From positions 2,046,001 through 2,110,000 of the forward strand of contig CAVRNR010000022.1 in assembly GCA_963722575.1 (NCBI GenBank): 64,000 bases of DNA, read 5' to 3'. Source of the DNA: Fen-178 sp963722575. Its GTDB lineage: Bacteria > Acidobacteriota > Terriglobia > Bryobacterales > Bryobacteraceae. Below the pieces are notes generated by a model. That model saw only the letters and a program-made list of their open reading frames with translations. It ran no database searches and was not told the DNA's origin. The translations under genes and the position numbers were made by a program. Below are positions 6,948 to 16,989 of the stretch, piece by piece (within the stretch, counting starts at the first letter, position 1; every line of letters starts with the position of its first letter).

Positions 6948-9900
6948 TCCATCCTGCCGTTCGCGATCTGTTTCTGGACCTGGCGAAGCATCCCAGCTTC
7001 CAGGATGCTCTGCGCCGCCTGGCCGCGGGCGGAGAGGCCTCGCTCTCGGGTCTCACTACCACCGCCAAGGCCCTCTATTCGGTGCTTTTGTGGCAATCCG
7101 CGGGCCATCCTCTGATAATTGTAGTAGACGGCAATAAGCAGGCTGAGGCCCTCTCCGAAGCCATTCATACGTTCTTTTCGCTGCTCGCGGCGGACGACCG
7201 CAACGGCCCGCAACTCCTTCCCGCTCTTGATGTTTTGCCACTTCAGAACCTGTCTCCGCATGCCGAGATCTGCGAGCAGCGAGCCACGGGATTGTGGCGG
7301 CTGGCCACTCAAAGGGTGCCTATCACCATCATGCCGGTGCCCGCGGCCCTCATGCGCATCGAGCCCGGCGACTATCACCGGCAGCTCGCCCTCAAACTTC
7401 GGGTGGGCGACGAGTTGCCGCTCGAGGAGGTGGTCGCGCACCTGGAGAGCATCGGCTACGAGCGGCGCGAGCCGGTCGAAATGGTCGGGGAATACTCCGT
7501 CCGCGGTGGGATTCTGGACGTGTTTTCGCCCGAGGCGCCGAACCCCATCCGCCTCGACCTCTTTGGCGACCAGGTGGAATCCATACGCCGCTTCGACGTC
7601 GAATCGCAGCGCTCCGTCCTCAAAATCGAAGACTGCACTCTGCTCCCGCTGACCGAATGGCAGAAGTCGCGCGACCTCCTGGTGCAACTGGGGGAACTGA
7701 TGCGCGAGGCCGGCTTCCATAGCCGCGACCTGCCGCCGCCGGGCGAGCCGTTCCCCGGCTGGGAATTGGTGGCTCCCATGCTCCGGCCGCGCCAAGCGTC
7801 GGTCTTTTCCCTTCTCGAGCGCCCCATCGTGCTTTGGGATGAACCCGAGCAGGTGCGCGAGGCCACCGAACGGTTCTGGAAGCGCCTGGAACAGATTGAG
7901 CGCTCGCCCGCCTACGACCCCGATAAGATTTACTTCCGCTGGGAGGATCTGGAACGGCAAGCCGGCAGCGGTCCGCGGATGGCCCTCAGGGAACTCGACA
8001 TCGGATTGTCGCAGGAAGCCGATTCGCATATCGCCACACGGCCGTCCCTGGCCTTTCACGGCAATATGCAAGTGGCTATCGCCGAGGCCCGCACCTTGGT
8101 CGAGTCGGGCAATCGCGTCGCGTTCTTCGCTTCTTCTACAGGTGAAGTAGAACGCGTGGCGGACATCCTCAACGAGTACACCATCCCCTACCAGCTTGGC
8201 CTGGAGCAATTCGACTCCACGCCCGCCTACCTGGCCGAGCGCGCTTACCTGGCTGGTTCCGTGGCCAGCATTTACGTGGTTAAGGGGCTGATTCGCCACG
8301 GCACCGCCTTCCCTGATTCGCAACTTGTAGTATTTGGCTCCGAGGACCTGTTCGAGACCTCGGAACTGGTGGCGCGCGCCTCGGCTTCCAAGTCCGCGCT
8401 GGCCACTTTTTCCGCCGATTTGATCGATCTGAAGCCGGGCGATTACGTCGTCCACGCCGAACACGGAGTGGCTCAGTACCTGGGGTTGCGCCAGATCGCC
8501 CAGGGCGAGGCCCAGGGCGATTACATGCTCCTCGAATACGCCGCCGGCGCCAAGCTCTACGTGCCCCTGACCCGCATGGACTTGGTCCAGCGGTGGCGCG
8601 GCGCGGGGGATGCCAAGCCGGCGCTCGACCGCATGGGCGGCGTCACCTGGTCGCGCACCAAGACGCGTATCAAAGCCAGAATGCGCGACATGGCGGACGA
8701 GTTGCTCAAGCTCTACGCCGCCCGCAAAATGGCGGAGGGCTTTCGGTTTTCCGCGGATAGCAACTGGCAGCGCGAATTCGAAGATGCTTTCGAATTCACC
8801 GAGACGCGCGACCAGATTACCGCCGCCCGCGAGATCAAGCGCGACATGGAAAGCCCTCAACCCATGGACCGCCTGCTGTGCGGCGATGTGGGCTTCGGCA
8901 AGACCGAGGTGGTGATGCGCGCCACCTTCAAGGCGCTGGGCGATGGCAAACAGGTGGCCGTCCTGGCTCCTACTACAGTCCTCGCATTTCAGCACTTCGA
9001 GACCTTCAAGCGGCGCTTCCAGCCATTCCCCGTGCGCACCGAGATGTTCAGCCGGTTTCGCACCCCCAAGGAACTCAAAGCGTCTCTGGCGGATCTGGCG
9101 GAAGGCAAGGTGGACATCGCCATCGGTACCCACCGGCTACTGTCTCAGGATGTGGAATTCCGGGATCTCGGCCTCGTGATCGTGGATGAAGAGCAGCGCT
9201 TCGGCGTCAAGCACAAGGAACGGCTCAAGCACTTGAAGAAGACCGTGGACGTGGTCAGCATGAGTGCCACCCCGATCCCCAGAACACTACACATGTCGTT
9301 ATTGGGATTGCGAGACATGTCCGTGATCGAGACGCCGCCCAAAGACCGTCTCGCCATCCATACGGTGGTGGCCCCCTTCCAGCCCGAACTGATCCGTTCC
9401 GCCATCGAACTCGAATTAGGCCGCGGCGGGCAGGTCTATTTCCTGCATAACAAGGTGGACTCCATCTGGAAGCGCGCCGCCATGATCCAGGAACTCGCGC
9501 CCAGCGCCCGCATTGGCGTGGGTCACGGCCAGATGGGCGAGGCCGAGCTGGAGAAGACCATGCTGCGGTTCATGCGGCATGAGTTCGATATTCTGGTTTG
9601 TACTACAATCATAGAAAACGGCCTGGATATCCCCCTCGCCAACACCATCATTATAGAGAATGCGGAACGGCAGGGCCTGTCCGAGCTGTATCAGCTTCGT
9701 GGCCGGGTGGGCCGCTCGAACCGCCGCGCCTACGCCTACCTGCTGGTGCCGCCCGATACCGAGCTGAGCGAAGTCGCGCGCAAACGCCTGGCGGCGCTGA
9801 AGGAGTTCAGCGACCTGGGAGCCGGTTTCAAAATCGCGGCGCTCGATCTGGAGCTTCGCGGCGCCGGGAATCTGCTGGGCGGCGAGCAGCACGGCCACAT

Positions 9901-10435
9901 CAACTCCGTGGGCTTCGATACGTACGTGCGGCTGCTGGATGAGACCGTCCGCGAGCTGAAGGGCGAAGAAGTGGCGCCCGAAATCCACTCCGCGCTGAAC
10001 CTGGGGCTCGACATCCGCATTCCGCCGGACTATATCGCGGACGAAAATCAGCGCTTGCGGGCGTACCGGCAGATCGCCAGTGCGGCCGGCGCTGCGGCGC
10101 GCGACCGTGCCGAAAAGGAACTCGAGGACCGCTACGGCCCGGTTCCCGAAGCGGTGCACAACCTGCTGGCCTACTCGGCGCTCAAGACCGTGGCGGAGCA
10201 GGCCGGCATCGAAATCATCGACCGGCGCCATAACATATTGAATATCAAGTTCCACAAGGAAACCCGCGTGGACCCGGCGCGCCTCATGAATATCGTCGCC
10301 AAAACCAGGGGAGCGCAGTTCACTCCGGCAGGCGTATTGCTACTACCATTGGATGTAGAGGGCGGCGCGGGCGCGACTCTGCGTTTTCTGTCCGACAAGC
10401 TGGCCCAGTTGGCGTCCGCCGCGCCTCTGACGTAG
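6944..10435 (+). CDS. mfd: Transcription-repair coupling factor Mfd
   Basis: 1163 residues, full length for Mfd. Domains in order: UvrB-like region (about 1-350, with VEMVGEYSVRGGILDVFSPE), the CarD-like RNA-polymerase interaction domain (LKPGDYVVHAEHGVAQYLGL, about 495-515), RecG-like translocase with Walker A GDVGFGKTEV (about 645), DEEQ box VIVDEEQRFGVKHKE (about 747), SATPIPRTLHMSL (about 772), the QLRGRVGRSNRRAYAY motif VI, and the C-terminal TRCF domain. It removes stalled RNA polymerase and recruits UvrA. TTG start at 6944 overlaps the rfaE2 stop, so the two are co-translated. Confidence 0.95.
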   Translation: MIHPAVRDLFLDLAKHPSFQDALRRLAAGGEASLSGLTTTAKALYSVLLWQSAGHPLIIVVDGNKQAEALSEAIHTFFSLLAADDRNGPQLLPALDVLPLQNLSPHAEICEQRATGLWRLATQRVPITIMPVPAALMRIEPGDYHRQLALKLRVGDELPLEEVVAHLESIGYERREPVEMVGEYSVRGGILDVFSPEAPNPIRLDLFGDQVESIRRFDVESQRSVLKIEDCTLLPLTEWQKSRDLLVQLGELMREAGFHSRDLPPPGEPFPGWELVAPMLRPRQASVFSLLERPIVLWDEPEQVREATERFWKRLEQIERSPAYDPDKIYFRWEDLERQAGSGPRMALRELDIGLSQEADSHIATRPSLAFHGNMQVAIAEARTLVESGNRVAFFASSTGEVERVADILNEYTIPYQLGLEQFDSTPAYLAERAYLAGSVASIYVVKGLIRHGTAFPDSQLVVFGSEDLFETSELVARASASKSALATFSADLIDLKPGDYVVHAEHGVAQYLGLRQIAQGEAQGDYMLLEYAAGAKLYVPLTRMDLVQRWRGAGDAKPALDRMGGVTWSRTKTRIKARMRDMADELLKLYAARKMAEGFRFSADSNWQREFEDAFEFTETRDQITAAREIKRDMESPQPMDRLLCGDVGFGKTEVVMRATFKALGDGKQVAVLAPTTVLAFQHFETFKRRFQPFPVRTEMFSRFRTPKELKASLADLAEGKVDIAIGTHRLLSQDVEFRDLGLVIVDEEQRFGVKHKERLKHLKKTVDVVSMSATPIPRTLHMSLLGLRDMSVIETPPKDRLAIHTVVAPFQPELIRSAIELELGRGGQVYFLHNKVDSIWKRAAMIQELAPSARIGVGHGQMGEAELEKTMLRFMRHEFDILVCTTIIENGLDIPLANTIIIENAERQGLSELYQLRGRVGRSNRRAYAYLLVPPDTELSEVARKRLAALKEFSDLGAGFKIAALDLELRGAGNLLGGEQHGHINSVGFDTYVRLLDETVRELKGEEVAPEIHSALNLGLDIRIPPDYIADENQRLRAYRQIASAAGAAARDRAEKELEDRYGPVPEAVHNLLAYSALKTVAEQAGIEIIDRRHNILNIKFHKETRVDPARLMNIVAKTRGAQFTPAGVLLLPLDVEGGAGATLRFLSDKLAQLASAAPLT

Positions 10436-10439
10436 CGCC

Positions 10440-10498
10440 GGGCCCAGAGGGCACCCCCTTGTCGCCGGTGGGGTTGTCCGAACGGGAACCCACCGGCG
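10440..10498. repeat. Dispersed 18-bp repeat plus hairpin after mfd
   Basis: GGGCCCAGAGGGCACCCC (10440-10457) is an exact copy of the repeat inside the MidA gene. It is followed by a 10-bp perfect stem CGCCGGTGGG/CCCACCGGCG (10463-10472, 10489-10498). The hairpin lacks a T-run, so it is REP-like rather than a standard terminator. Confidence 0.6.
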
Positions 10499-10541
10499 GC
10501 AAGACCGCCGGCGCCACTGGGGTAGAATGGAGATTACAGTT

Positions 10542-11780
10542 ATGCTTCGCAGGTTTGTAGTACTCATGGCGGCGGCTCTTCCCCTAGCCGTCGCGGCGGA
10601 CGTGAACGTGGTGGAGGAGATCGCCGCCAAGGTCAACAACGATATCATTACCCGCGGCGAACTGGAACACCGGCGGGCGGAGATCGAGCAGGAACTCCGG
10701 CGGCAGGGCCTCACCGGCGTCAAGCTGGCCGACGCCGTCAAGCAAGCCGAGCGCGACGCGCTGCGCGAGCAGATCGACCAGCTCCTGCTGGTGCAGAGGG
10801 GCAAGGACCTGGACATCAAGGTCGACGCCGACGTGACCCGCCGCCTGGCCGAGATCCAGGTGCAGAACAAGATTCCCGACCCCGACCAGTTTCAGGAGTT
10901 CATCCGCCAGCAGACCGGCATGCCATTTGAGGATTTCAAGCAGCAATTGACCAACCAGATCCTCACGCAGAAGGTGGTCGGCCAGGAGATCGGCTCGCAC
11001 ATCGCCATTTCGGATGCGGAGATGCAGAAGTATTACGACGAGCACAAGAAGGACTACGTGCGCGAAGAGCAGGTATTCCTGAGCCAGATTCTGATCTCCA
11101 CCGAAGGCAAGACTCCGGAGCAGATAGCGGCGGCGGAAAAGAAGGCCAAGGACCTGACGGCGCGCGCGCGCAAGGGCGAGAAGTTCAGCGACCTGGCGCG
11201 CGACAACTCCGACGACACCGAGACCGCCAAGGCCGGGGGCTACATCGGCGGCTATAAGAAGGGCCTCTTGCTGAAGCAGATCGAAGATATCGTTTTCAAG
11301 GAGAAGAAGGGCTACGTCACCGACCCCATTAAGATCGAAAAGCCCGCCTGTTTCCTGGTTCTGAAAGTCGAGGATCGCTACGAGGCCGGCCAGGCGTCCT
11401 TTGACGAGGTAAAGAACGATATCGAAGACCGCCTGCGGGAGCCGAAGATAGAACCCAAGGTGCGCGAGTACCTCACCAAGCTGCGGGAGGAAGCGTTCTT
11501 ACAGATCAAAGACGGCTACGTCGACAGCGGCGCCGCCCCGGGCAAGGACACTCGCTGGCAGGACGTGGCCCAGTTGAAGCCGCAGACCACCACCAAGGAA
11601 GAAGTTGCCTCGCGCATCAGGAACCCGAAAAAATTGTTCGGACTGATTCCCATCCCCGGCACCACCAGGGCAGCCGCCCCGGTGACGGAAGTGGCGGACG
11701 CGGCGCAAAAGCCGCCAAAACCCGAGCGGCCAGTCACCCCCCCAAAACCGCTCCCGCCCATGCCGCCCATCCGACAATGA
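10542..11780 (+). CDS. SurA-like periplasmic peptidyl-prolyl isomerase (parvulin)
   Basis: About 412 residues. Signal peptide MLRRFVVLMAAALPLAVAAD, then a SurA_N-like helix-rich chaperone region (VVEEIAAKVNNDIITRGELE), and one parvulin domain (about 165-265: VFLSQILISTEGKTPEQ, FSDLARDNSDD, GGYIGGYKKG). The last ~40 residues are a Pro-rich tail (PPKPERPVTPPKPLPPMPP). I chose ATG 10542 rather than 10527 because the latter overlaps a -10-like TAGAAT (10523-10528). Probably assists outer-membrane protein folding. Overlaps the next gene by ATGA. Confidence 0.85.
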   Translation: MLRRFVVLMAAALPLAVAADVNVVEEIAAKVNNDIITRGELEHRRAEIEQELRRQGLTGVKLADAVKQAERDALREQIDQLLLVQRGKDLDIKVDADVTRRLAEIQVQNKIPDPDQFQEFIRQQTGMPFEDFKQQLTNQILTQKVVGQEIGSHIAISDAEMQKYYDEHKKDYVREEQVFLSQILISTEGKTPEQIAAAEKKAKDLTARARKGEKFSDLARDNSDDTETAKAGGYIGGYKKGLLLKQIEDIVFKEKKGYVTDPIKIEKPACFLVLKVEDRYEAGQASFDEVKNDIEDRLREPKIEPKVREYLTKLREEAFLQIKDGYVDSGAAPGKDTRWQDVAQLKPQTTTKEEVASRIRNPKKLFGLIPIPGTTRAAAPVTEVADAAQKPPKPERPVTPPKPLPPMPPIRQ

Positions 11781-12856
11781 AATCCCCCTATGTGAGCGGT
11801 CTCAAGCCGAGCCAGGCGCCGATCACCACCACCTTTTTGGTTCGATCGAAGGAGATTCGCCAGAAGAAGACCGGCGAACCTTACCTCTCGCTGCTGCTTG
11901 GCGACCGCACGGGCCAGGTAGACGCCAAGATGTGGGACAACGTCGACCAGGTGCTCGAGACCTTCGACCGCGACGATTTCGTCAAGGTCAAGGGGATCGT
12001 CCAGATCTTCCAGAACCGGCCGCAGATCACCATCCACAACGTGCGGAAGATAGACGCGAGCGAGATCGAACCCGCCGATTACTTCCCCTCCTCGCGCCGC
12101 GACCTTGGGGAGATGTGGACGGAACTGCGCGCCACCGTCGCCACCATCGGCAATCCTCACCTGAAGGCGCTGGTCGAAGCGCTGCTCGACGACGAGGACG
12201 TGGCGCTCCGGTACCGCCGCGCGCCCGCCGCCAAGCAGATTCACCACGCTTACCTGGGCGGACTCATCGAGCACGTGCTTTCGCTGTGCGCACTGGCGCG
12301 CACGGTGGCGGCGCACTATCCGAACATCGACTACGACCTGCTGCTGACCGGCGTGGTGCTGCACGATATCGGCAAGATCTACGAGTTGAATTACGAGCGC
12401 GGCTTCTCCTACTCCGACGACGGGCAACTGCTCGGCCACATCACCATTGCCCTCGGCATGGTGGCGGACAAGCTGCGCGGCCTGCCGGATTTCCCGCCGC
12501 GGTTGCGCACGCTGGTGGAGCACATGATCCTGAGCCATCACGGGCAGCTCGAGTTCGGCTCGCCCAAGCTCCCGCAGTTTCCCGAAGCGCTGCTGCTGCA
12601 CTACCTGGACGAAATGGATTCCAAAATGGAGTGCATGCGGGCGCTGATTGAAAACGACCGCCAGGCGGACGGCTGCTTCACCGCCTGGAGCGCCCCGCTG
12701 GACCGCGCGGCGCTCAAGAAGGACCGCTATCTGAACGGGAAGACGCCGGCCCCGCCGCCCGCCGCGCAGGGCCCAGAGGGCGCCCCAGCGGGCTCGCCTT
12801 TTGCCGGCAAGCTAAAGCAGGCGCTCCAGCCCGCGGATGCGAAACGGGAAAGCTGA
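11777..12856 (+). CDS. YhaM-like 3'-5' exoribonuclease (OB fold + HD domain)
   Basis: 359 residues. N-terminal OB fold (about 15-95: FLVRSKEIRQKKTGEPYLSL, DRTGQVDAKMWDN) binds nucleic acid. An HD phosphohydrolase domain follows: HHAYLGGLIEHVLSLC (about 155-170) and LLLTGVVLHDIGKIYEL with the HD pair (about 188-204), then HMILSHHG. This order is that of the YhaM/CBF1 exoribonucleases. The C-terminal tail (about 315-359) is Pro/Ala-rich and contains a copy of the 18-bp dispersed repeat (12769-12786) read as GPEGAP, so the tail may have grown by repeat insertion. Start overlaps the SurA-like stop; the stop abuts the BlaI-like start. Confidence 0.85.
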   Translation: MKSPYVSGLKPSQAPITTTFLVRSKEIRQKKTGEPYLSLLLGDRTGQVDAKMWDNVDQVLETFDRDDFVKVKGIVQIFQNRPQITIHNVRKIDASEIEPADYFPSSRRDLGEMWTELRATVATIGNPHLKALVEALLDDEDVALRYRRAPAAKQIHHAYLGGLIEHVLSLCALARTVAAHYPNIDYDLLLTGVVLHDIGKIYELNYERGFSYSDDGQLLGHITIALGMVADKLRGLPDFPPRLRTLVEHMILSHHGQLEFGSPKLPQFPEALLLHYLDEMDSKMECMRALIENDRQADGCFTAWSAPLDRAALKKDRYLNGKTPAPPPAAQGPEGAPAGSPFAGKLKQALQPADAKRES

Positions 12857-13242
12857 TGCCGAAAGCCACGCGTGATGTCCCTCCGCCGCTCGAGCTGGCC
12901 TGCCTCAAGGCGCTCTGGTCGCTTCGGGAAGGCAACGTGAAAGATGTGCGGCGGATCGTGGCGCAATCCAGGCCGCTGGCCTATACCACTATCATGACCG
13001 TGCTCGAACGCCTGGTGCGCAAGGGAAAACTGGCGCGCCGCAAGGTGGGGCGGGCGTTCGTCTACTCGCCCGAGGCCTCCCGCGACGCCATGCGCCGCGT
13101 GGCCATTCGCGAGCTGCTCGACGGCTTCTTCGACGGGTCGGAAGCCGAGCTGGTGGAGTTCCTCCGCGGGGCCGAGCCCCCGTCCGCCCCCGCTCCGGCG
13201 CGCGTGGAAGAACCGGGGCGCATCGACACCGTGCTGCTGTAA
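12856..13242 (+). CDS. BlaI/MecI/CopY-family winged-helix repressor
   Basis: 128 residues. LELACLKALWSLREGNVKDVRRIV, then AYTTIMTVLERLVRKGKLARRKVGRAFVYSP is the BlaI-type winged helix; the C-terminal dimerisation helix ends ELVEFL. No BlaR1-type sensor protease lies next to it, so it may answer to an unlinked sensor or act as a housekeeping regulator. Starts at the ATG overlapping the yhaM-like TGA. Confidence 0.85.
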   Translation: MPKATRDVPPPLELACLKALWSLREGNVKDVRRIVAQSRPLAYTTIMTVLERLVRKGKLARRKVGRAFVYSPEASRDAMRRVAIRELLDGFFDGSEAELVEFLRGAEPPSAPAPARVEEPGRIDTVLL

Positions 13243-13269
13243 TGCAAGCTTTCGGCGGCTCGTTGAGAC

Positions 13270-13827
13270 TCAGTTCACAGTCCAGGTGCCGCGCTCCTGC
13301 CAGCCGCTGTGGTTGCGAGGCCCTGATGCCACCACCCAGACCTTCTTTGCCCCTTCGAATGCGGCGGCGAAAGTGACGGGAATAGTCACGGCGAGCTCGG
13401 TCCCCTTGGTTTCCACCTTCACCCCGGCGGCGTCTACACTGCACTTGCTGTTGACGGCAGTGCCGGCGGACCCGATCCGAACCGAGGGCAGCCAGTCCGA
13501 CCCGTCTTCCTTTCGGACGGCAACCGATTTGAGCGAGTTGACATCGATCCAGCAGGCCCCGCTGCCGGTCGCGGTCATCTTCTCGTCGATGAGAACTTGC
13601 AGGTCGACAATGGCTGTGGCTCCCGCGGGATGCGACGCAACCACGCGAAAAGCCTGCGAACGGCCCGCGCCGCTCATGGGACTCACCGCGCCGATCTGAG
13701 GAGCAGCCTCGATCGCCTGGGAGCCGGTCTCCGTCCGCTCGCTCGCCTGACGGCAGCCGCATGTAAGGACAACCGCGCCAACGGAGACGAGAATGCCGGC
13801 GCATCTGAACCCCCGGTATGATGCCAT
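13270..13827 (-). CDS. Secreted/lipoprotein-like protein with an acidobacterial beta domain
   Basis: 185 residues; N-terminal hydrophobic segment ending VLTCGCRQ, which may be a degenerate lipobox. The body (about 45-185: IGAVSPMSGAGRSQAFRVVA, VDLQVLIDEKMTATGSGACW, then NHSGWQERGTWTVN) matches a domain seen repeatedly in Solibacter-group secreted proteins, ending in SGWQxxGTWTV. Two Cys (ACW, SKC) may pair. Stand-alone gene with AGGAGG-like sequence upstream; function unknown. Confidence 0.7.
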   Translation of the reverse strand: MASYRGFRCAGILVSVGAVVLTCGCRQASERTETGSQAIEAAPQIGAVSPMSGAGRSQAFRVVASHPAGATAIVDLQVLIDEKMTATGSGACWIDVNSLKSVAVRKEDGSDWLPSVRIGSAGTAVNSKCSVDAAGVKVETKGTELAVTIPVTFAAAFEGAKKVWVVASGPRNHSGWQERGTWTVN

Positions 13828-13968
13828 GATTCCTCCTATTGGAGCCTAACATCCGGTAAGAGAGAATTGCAATCCGATTGTGCATCGCCGGGGGACAGCG
13901 GTTCCCAACTCACGGCAACCCCACTGCACTACCATCGTCGGACGACGCCAGGCCGGGGCCCCACCCGC

Positions 13969-16900
13969 TCAGAACACCAGCCGGAACGCGATCTGGCAGA
14001 GGCGCGCGCTCGATCCGTAGGGGTAGCCGTCGGCGGCGATGGGCAGGCCCAAGCCCGGCGCCGGCTTCACCACGCCGGTGGCCGTGGTATACGCCAGGGT
14101 GTTGATCGCGGTGGTGAACTGGTTGTTGAGCACATTGAATGCCTCGAACATCAGCATTCCCTTCACCCGCTCCGTGAAGGGCAGCGTGCGCGTCAGGCGC
14201 CCATTCACGGTGTACTGGTTCGATCCGGTGCTCAGGATGCCCACCCCCTCGAACGGCGCCCGGTTCCAGCCTCCCGAAGCGTTCAGCGAGTTGGTGTAGG
14301 TCATGGTGACGCCCGAGAACTGCTGGCTGCCCACCATCATCACCGGCGTCCGGTGTTGCGGAGAAGCCAGCGTCGCCATCCCCGAGACTTCCCATCCGTT
14401 CAGCAGGAAACGCGCGAACGGGGAATTGCTCTTGAGCACCGTGGGCTGCCACAGAAAGTTCACGGTCCCCCGCTGCCGCTGGTCCGCCTCCGAGTTGCCG
14501 CGGTCGCTGGCGTAGCTGCCGGGGATGCTGTTCGAAGGAATCCCCGGGACCACCGGCGTTCCGCCCACATCGTCGATGGAATGCGACCAGGTGTAAGACG
14601 CCTGCACACTGAGCGTGCGCGCCACTTGCTTGCGCAATTGAACCGCTACCGCGTCATACCAGGAACCTCCGCCGTTATCCACCTGGAAAACCTGCGCCTT
14701 GGACGTATCGTTCCTGGCGGTATAGACGTTGGTGGCGAAAGTGCTAGTGGCCTGGTTGTTGGCATTCTCGACGGTGTATGTCTCAGTCGTGGTCGGAGTG
14801 GCCAGATTGAGGTCGGTTGCGGTCCACAGCTTTTGCCCCCGGATGTTCATCACGTTGACGGTCAGGACCGTGTCGATGCTCACTCGCCTCTCGAGCGCCA
14901 CGGCGATCTGTTGGGTGAAGGGCTGGCGCAATTTGTTTATGCCAAACATGATGTTGGGCGTGCCATTCGGGAGGGTGGCGGTCGGCGCAAACACCTTGGG
15001 GAAGACCAGTGCGCCGGACTGATTGGGATTCACCACAACGTTGGTCTGGTATAAGCCATTGCCGAGAAACAGCGCATCCACAATCTGGCCCGCGAAGGGA
15101 GCGTAATACCAGCCATAGCTGGCGCGAAAGGCCGTGCGGGGGCTCAACAGATAGGCGAGGCTGGCACGCGGAGTCAGATTTAAGGTGCGCGACGGAATGG
15201 TCCCCGTATTGTAGTAGACGGTATTGGCCGCGAGCTCCGTGGGTTGTGACGTTTTCGTTTTTTCCCAGAGAAAACCGCCGGTAAACGTCAGGTTCCGCGT
15301 GGCCTTCCAGGTATCCTGGACGTACACATGGATCTCCCTCAGGCGCATCGAACGGAGGGGATCGCCCAGGGTCTGGGTGAAGTACGAGTAGTTCCTCGAA
15401 TTGACGGTGGTCAGGTCCTGTGCAAAGGCCGTCAGCGACGAATAAAAGAAGGTGCCGTTGGAGTTGGCAAGTTCATTGATCGAGTCACGGGTCTGGGACG
15501 CGTCCACACCCAGCTTCAAGGAGTGCCCCAGAGCGGTCATGCTGATGTTGTCCACAAACTGGTACCGCCGTTCCGTGAAGGCGGAACTGTACGGATGCGT
15601 GGCGCCGAGCGTCACTCCGGCCACGTCGATACCGGCGTTGCCGGTGGACAGGCTGGTTTTCGAGGCGGGATCGGAGAAACGGTCCTCGAATGCGCCGAAC
15701 CGCGCTTCATTCATCGACGTCGCAGTCGGCGCGCTGATCCAGGACACCTTTCCGTAGCGATTATCGTCCCTGGAATTGCCGATGCCCAGCAGTCCGCCAT
15801 CGGGGGCCACGTTGCCGGTCTGCGCGCCCTCGGGGAAGCGCGAATTCATGGCGTTAGCTTCGACGCCGAAGGTGTTGCGGTCGCTGCGGCGGTAATCGAT
15901 CTTCGCCAGGCCGGTGGCCAAACGCTGGGAGAGCGGCGACACCACGTTCATTTGCCCCTGGATGAACTGGGTTGCGGCCGCGCACGCGGTCGCCGAGGTC
16001 TTGCAATTCGAGGATAGAACGGAGGTGCCCGTGGAATTGGCGATCATCGGGCTGGTGATGCGGTTCATGTCCTGGAAATTGCCATCCAGGACTTCGGCAT
16101 GCAAGAAGAAGAAAAGCCTGCCGGGGAAGACCGGACCGCCCAGGCTCCCGCCCTCCTGGCCCTGCTTTTGGAACAGACTCCGTCCCATCGCGTACCGCTC
16201 AGCCGAGCTCAGCGTGGGTTTGGCGAGATATCCGTACCCGGCGCCGTGAAAGCTGTTGCCGCCGCTCCGCGTCACGGTGTTGACGGTTCCTCCCAGGAAG
16301 CGCCCGAATTCGGACGAGGCATCGCCGACCAGCACTTGCACCTCGTCCACGGCGTCCTGCGAAATCTGGTTGGCAATCCCGGGCCTCTGCATGACGTAAT
16401 AGGTATTGGCGGTAGAGATGCCGTCGACGAGAAAAGAATTGAGGAACGGCGAGCCTTGAAACGCGATTACTCCATGCGCGCTGTCGGTGGAAACCGTGGG
16501 CGCCATGAGCACCAGTTCATCCAGGCGGCGGTCGATGGTGGGCAACCCATCGATCTGCGAGCGGCCCACCAATGTGGAAACGCCGACCCTGGTATCGTCC
16601 ACCGGAGCCAATGCCCGGGCGGGGTCCACCTCGGGAACCGAGCCTCCCTCGGCTTGCATCATGACCGTGAAGTTCAGCGTCTGGCCGGTGGAGACATCGA
16701 AGACGGTGGATTTCCAGTCCACGAATCCCTTCCTCGTCACCTTCAGGCTGTACCCTTTCGCGGGCGTGAGCGAGGGCGCATCGAAGGTGCCGTCGTCGGT
16801 CGACATCATGCTGCGCCGGATGCCCATCGATTCGTTGGACAGGAATACGCTGCTATCGGGTATGCCTTCGCCGTTGGCGTCGCGCACGGTCCCGGTGACT

Positions 16901-16983
16901 GCGCCATATCCCGGCTCCGATTGCGCATACGCGCCCGTGGCACAGACCACCGCGAGCAGAAAGAGGCCAAGTGTTGTTTTCAT
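13969..16983 (-). CDS. TonB-dependent outer-membrane receptor with carboxypeptidase-regulatory domain
   Basis: 1004 residues. Signal peptide MKTTLGLFLLAVVCATGAYAQ; CarboxypepD_reg-like fold (about 28-105: GAVTGTVRDANGEGIPDSSV, GYSLKVTRKGFVDW); plug domain (about 125-240: IDGLPTIDRRLDELVLMAPT, VDEVQVLVGDASSEFGR); then a 22-strand-type barrel ending in aromatic IAFRLVF, as expected for BAM insertion. This Oar-like architecture is highly expanded in Solibacter-type acidobacteria. Substrate unknown; no SusD-like partner is adjacent. Confidence 0.9.
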   Translation of the reverse strand: MKTTLGLFLLAVVCATGAYAQSEPGYGAVTGTVRDANGEGIPDSSVFLSNESMGIRRSMMSTDDGTFDAPSLTPAKGYSLKVTRKGFVDWKSTVFDVSTGQTLNFTVMMQAEGGSVPEVDPARALAPVDDTRVGVSTLVGRSQIDGLPTIDRRLDELVLMAPTVSTDSAHGVIAFQGSPFLNSFLVDGISTANTYYVMQRPGIANQISQDAVDEVQVLVGDASSEFGRFLGGTVNTVTRSGGNSFHGAGYGYLAKPTLSSAERYAMGRSLFQKQGQEGGSLGGPVFPGRLFFFLHAEVLDGNFQDMNRITSPMIANSTGTSVLSSNCKTSATACAAATQFIQGQMNVVSPLSQRLATGLAKIDYRRSDRNTFGVEANAMNSRFPEGAQTGNVAPDGGLLGIGNSRDDNRYGKVSWISAPTATSMNEARFGAFEDRFSDPASKTSLSTGNAGIDVAGVTLGATHPYSSAFTERRYQFVDNISMTALGHSLKLGVDASQTRDSINELANSNGTFFYSSLTAFAQDLTTVNSRNYSYFTQTLGDPLRSMRLREIHVYVQDTWKATRNLTFTGGFLWEKTKTSQPTELAANTVYYNTGTIPSRTLNLTPRASLAYLLSPRTAFRASYGWYYAPFAGQIVDALFLGNGLYQTNVVVNPNQSGALVFPKVFAPTATLPNGTPNIMFGINKLRQPFTQQIAVALERRVSIDTVLTVNVMNIRGQKLWTATDLNLATPTTTETYTVENANNQATSTFATNVYTARNDTSKAQVFQVDNGGGSWYDAVAVQLRKQVARTLSVQASYTWSHSIDDVGGTPVVPGIPSNSIPGSYASDRGNSEADQRQRGTVNFLWQPTVLKSNSPFARFLLNGWEVSGMATLASPQHRTPVMMVGSQQFSGVTMTYTNSLNASGGWNRAPFEGVGILSTGSNQYTVNGRLTRTLPFTERVKGMLMFEAFNVLNNQFTTAINTLAYTTATGVVKPAPGLGLPIAADGYPYGSSARLCQIAFRLVF

Positions 16984-16989
16984 GCGTTT

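Noticed and set aside
6566..9133. 855-codon minus-strand frame opposite mfd
   Set aside because: Antisense shadow with His/Gly/Leu-rich low-complexity composition; mfd on the plus strand is unambiguous.
13969..16983. A SusCD-type polysaccharide uptake locus
   Set aside because: No SusD-like lipoprotein or glycoside hydrolase beside the receptor; the nearby lipoprotein is of another kind.
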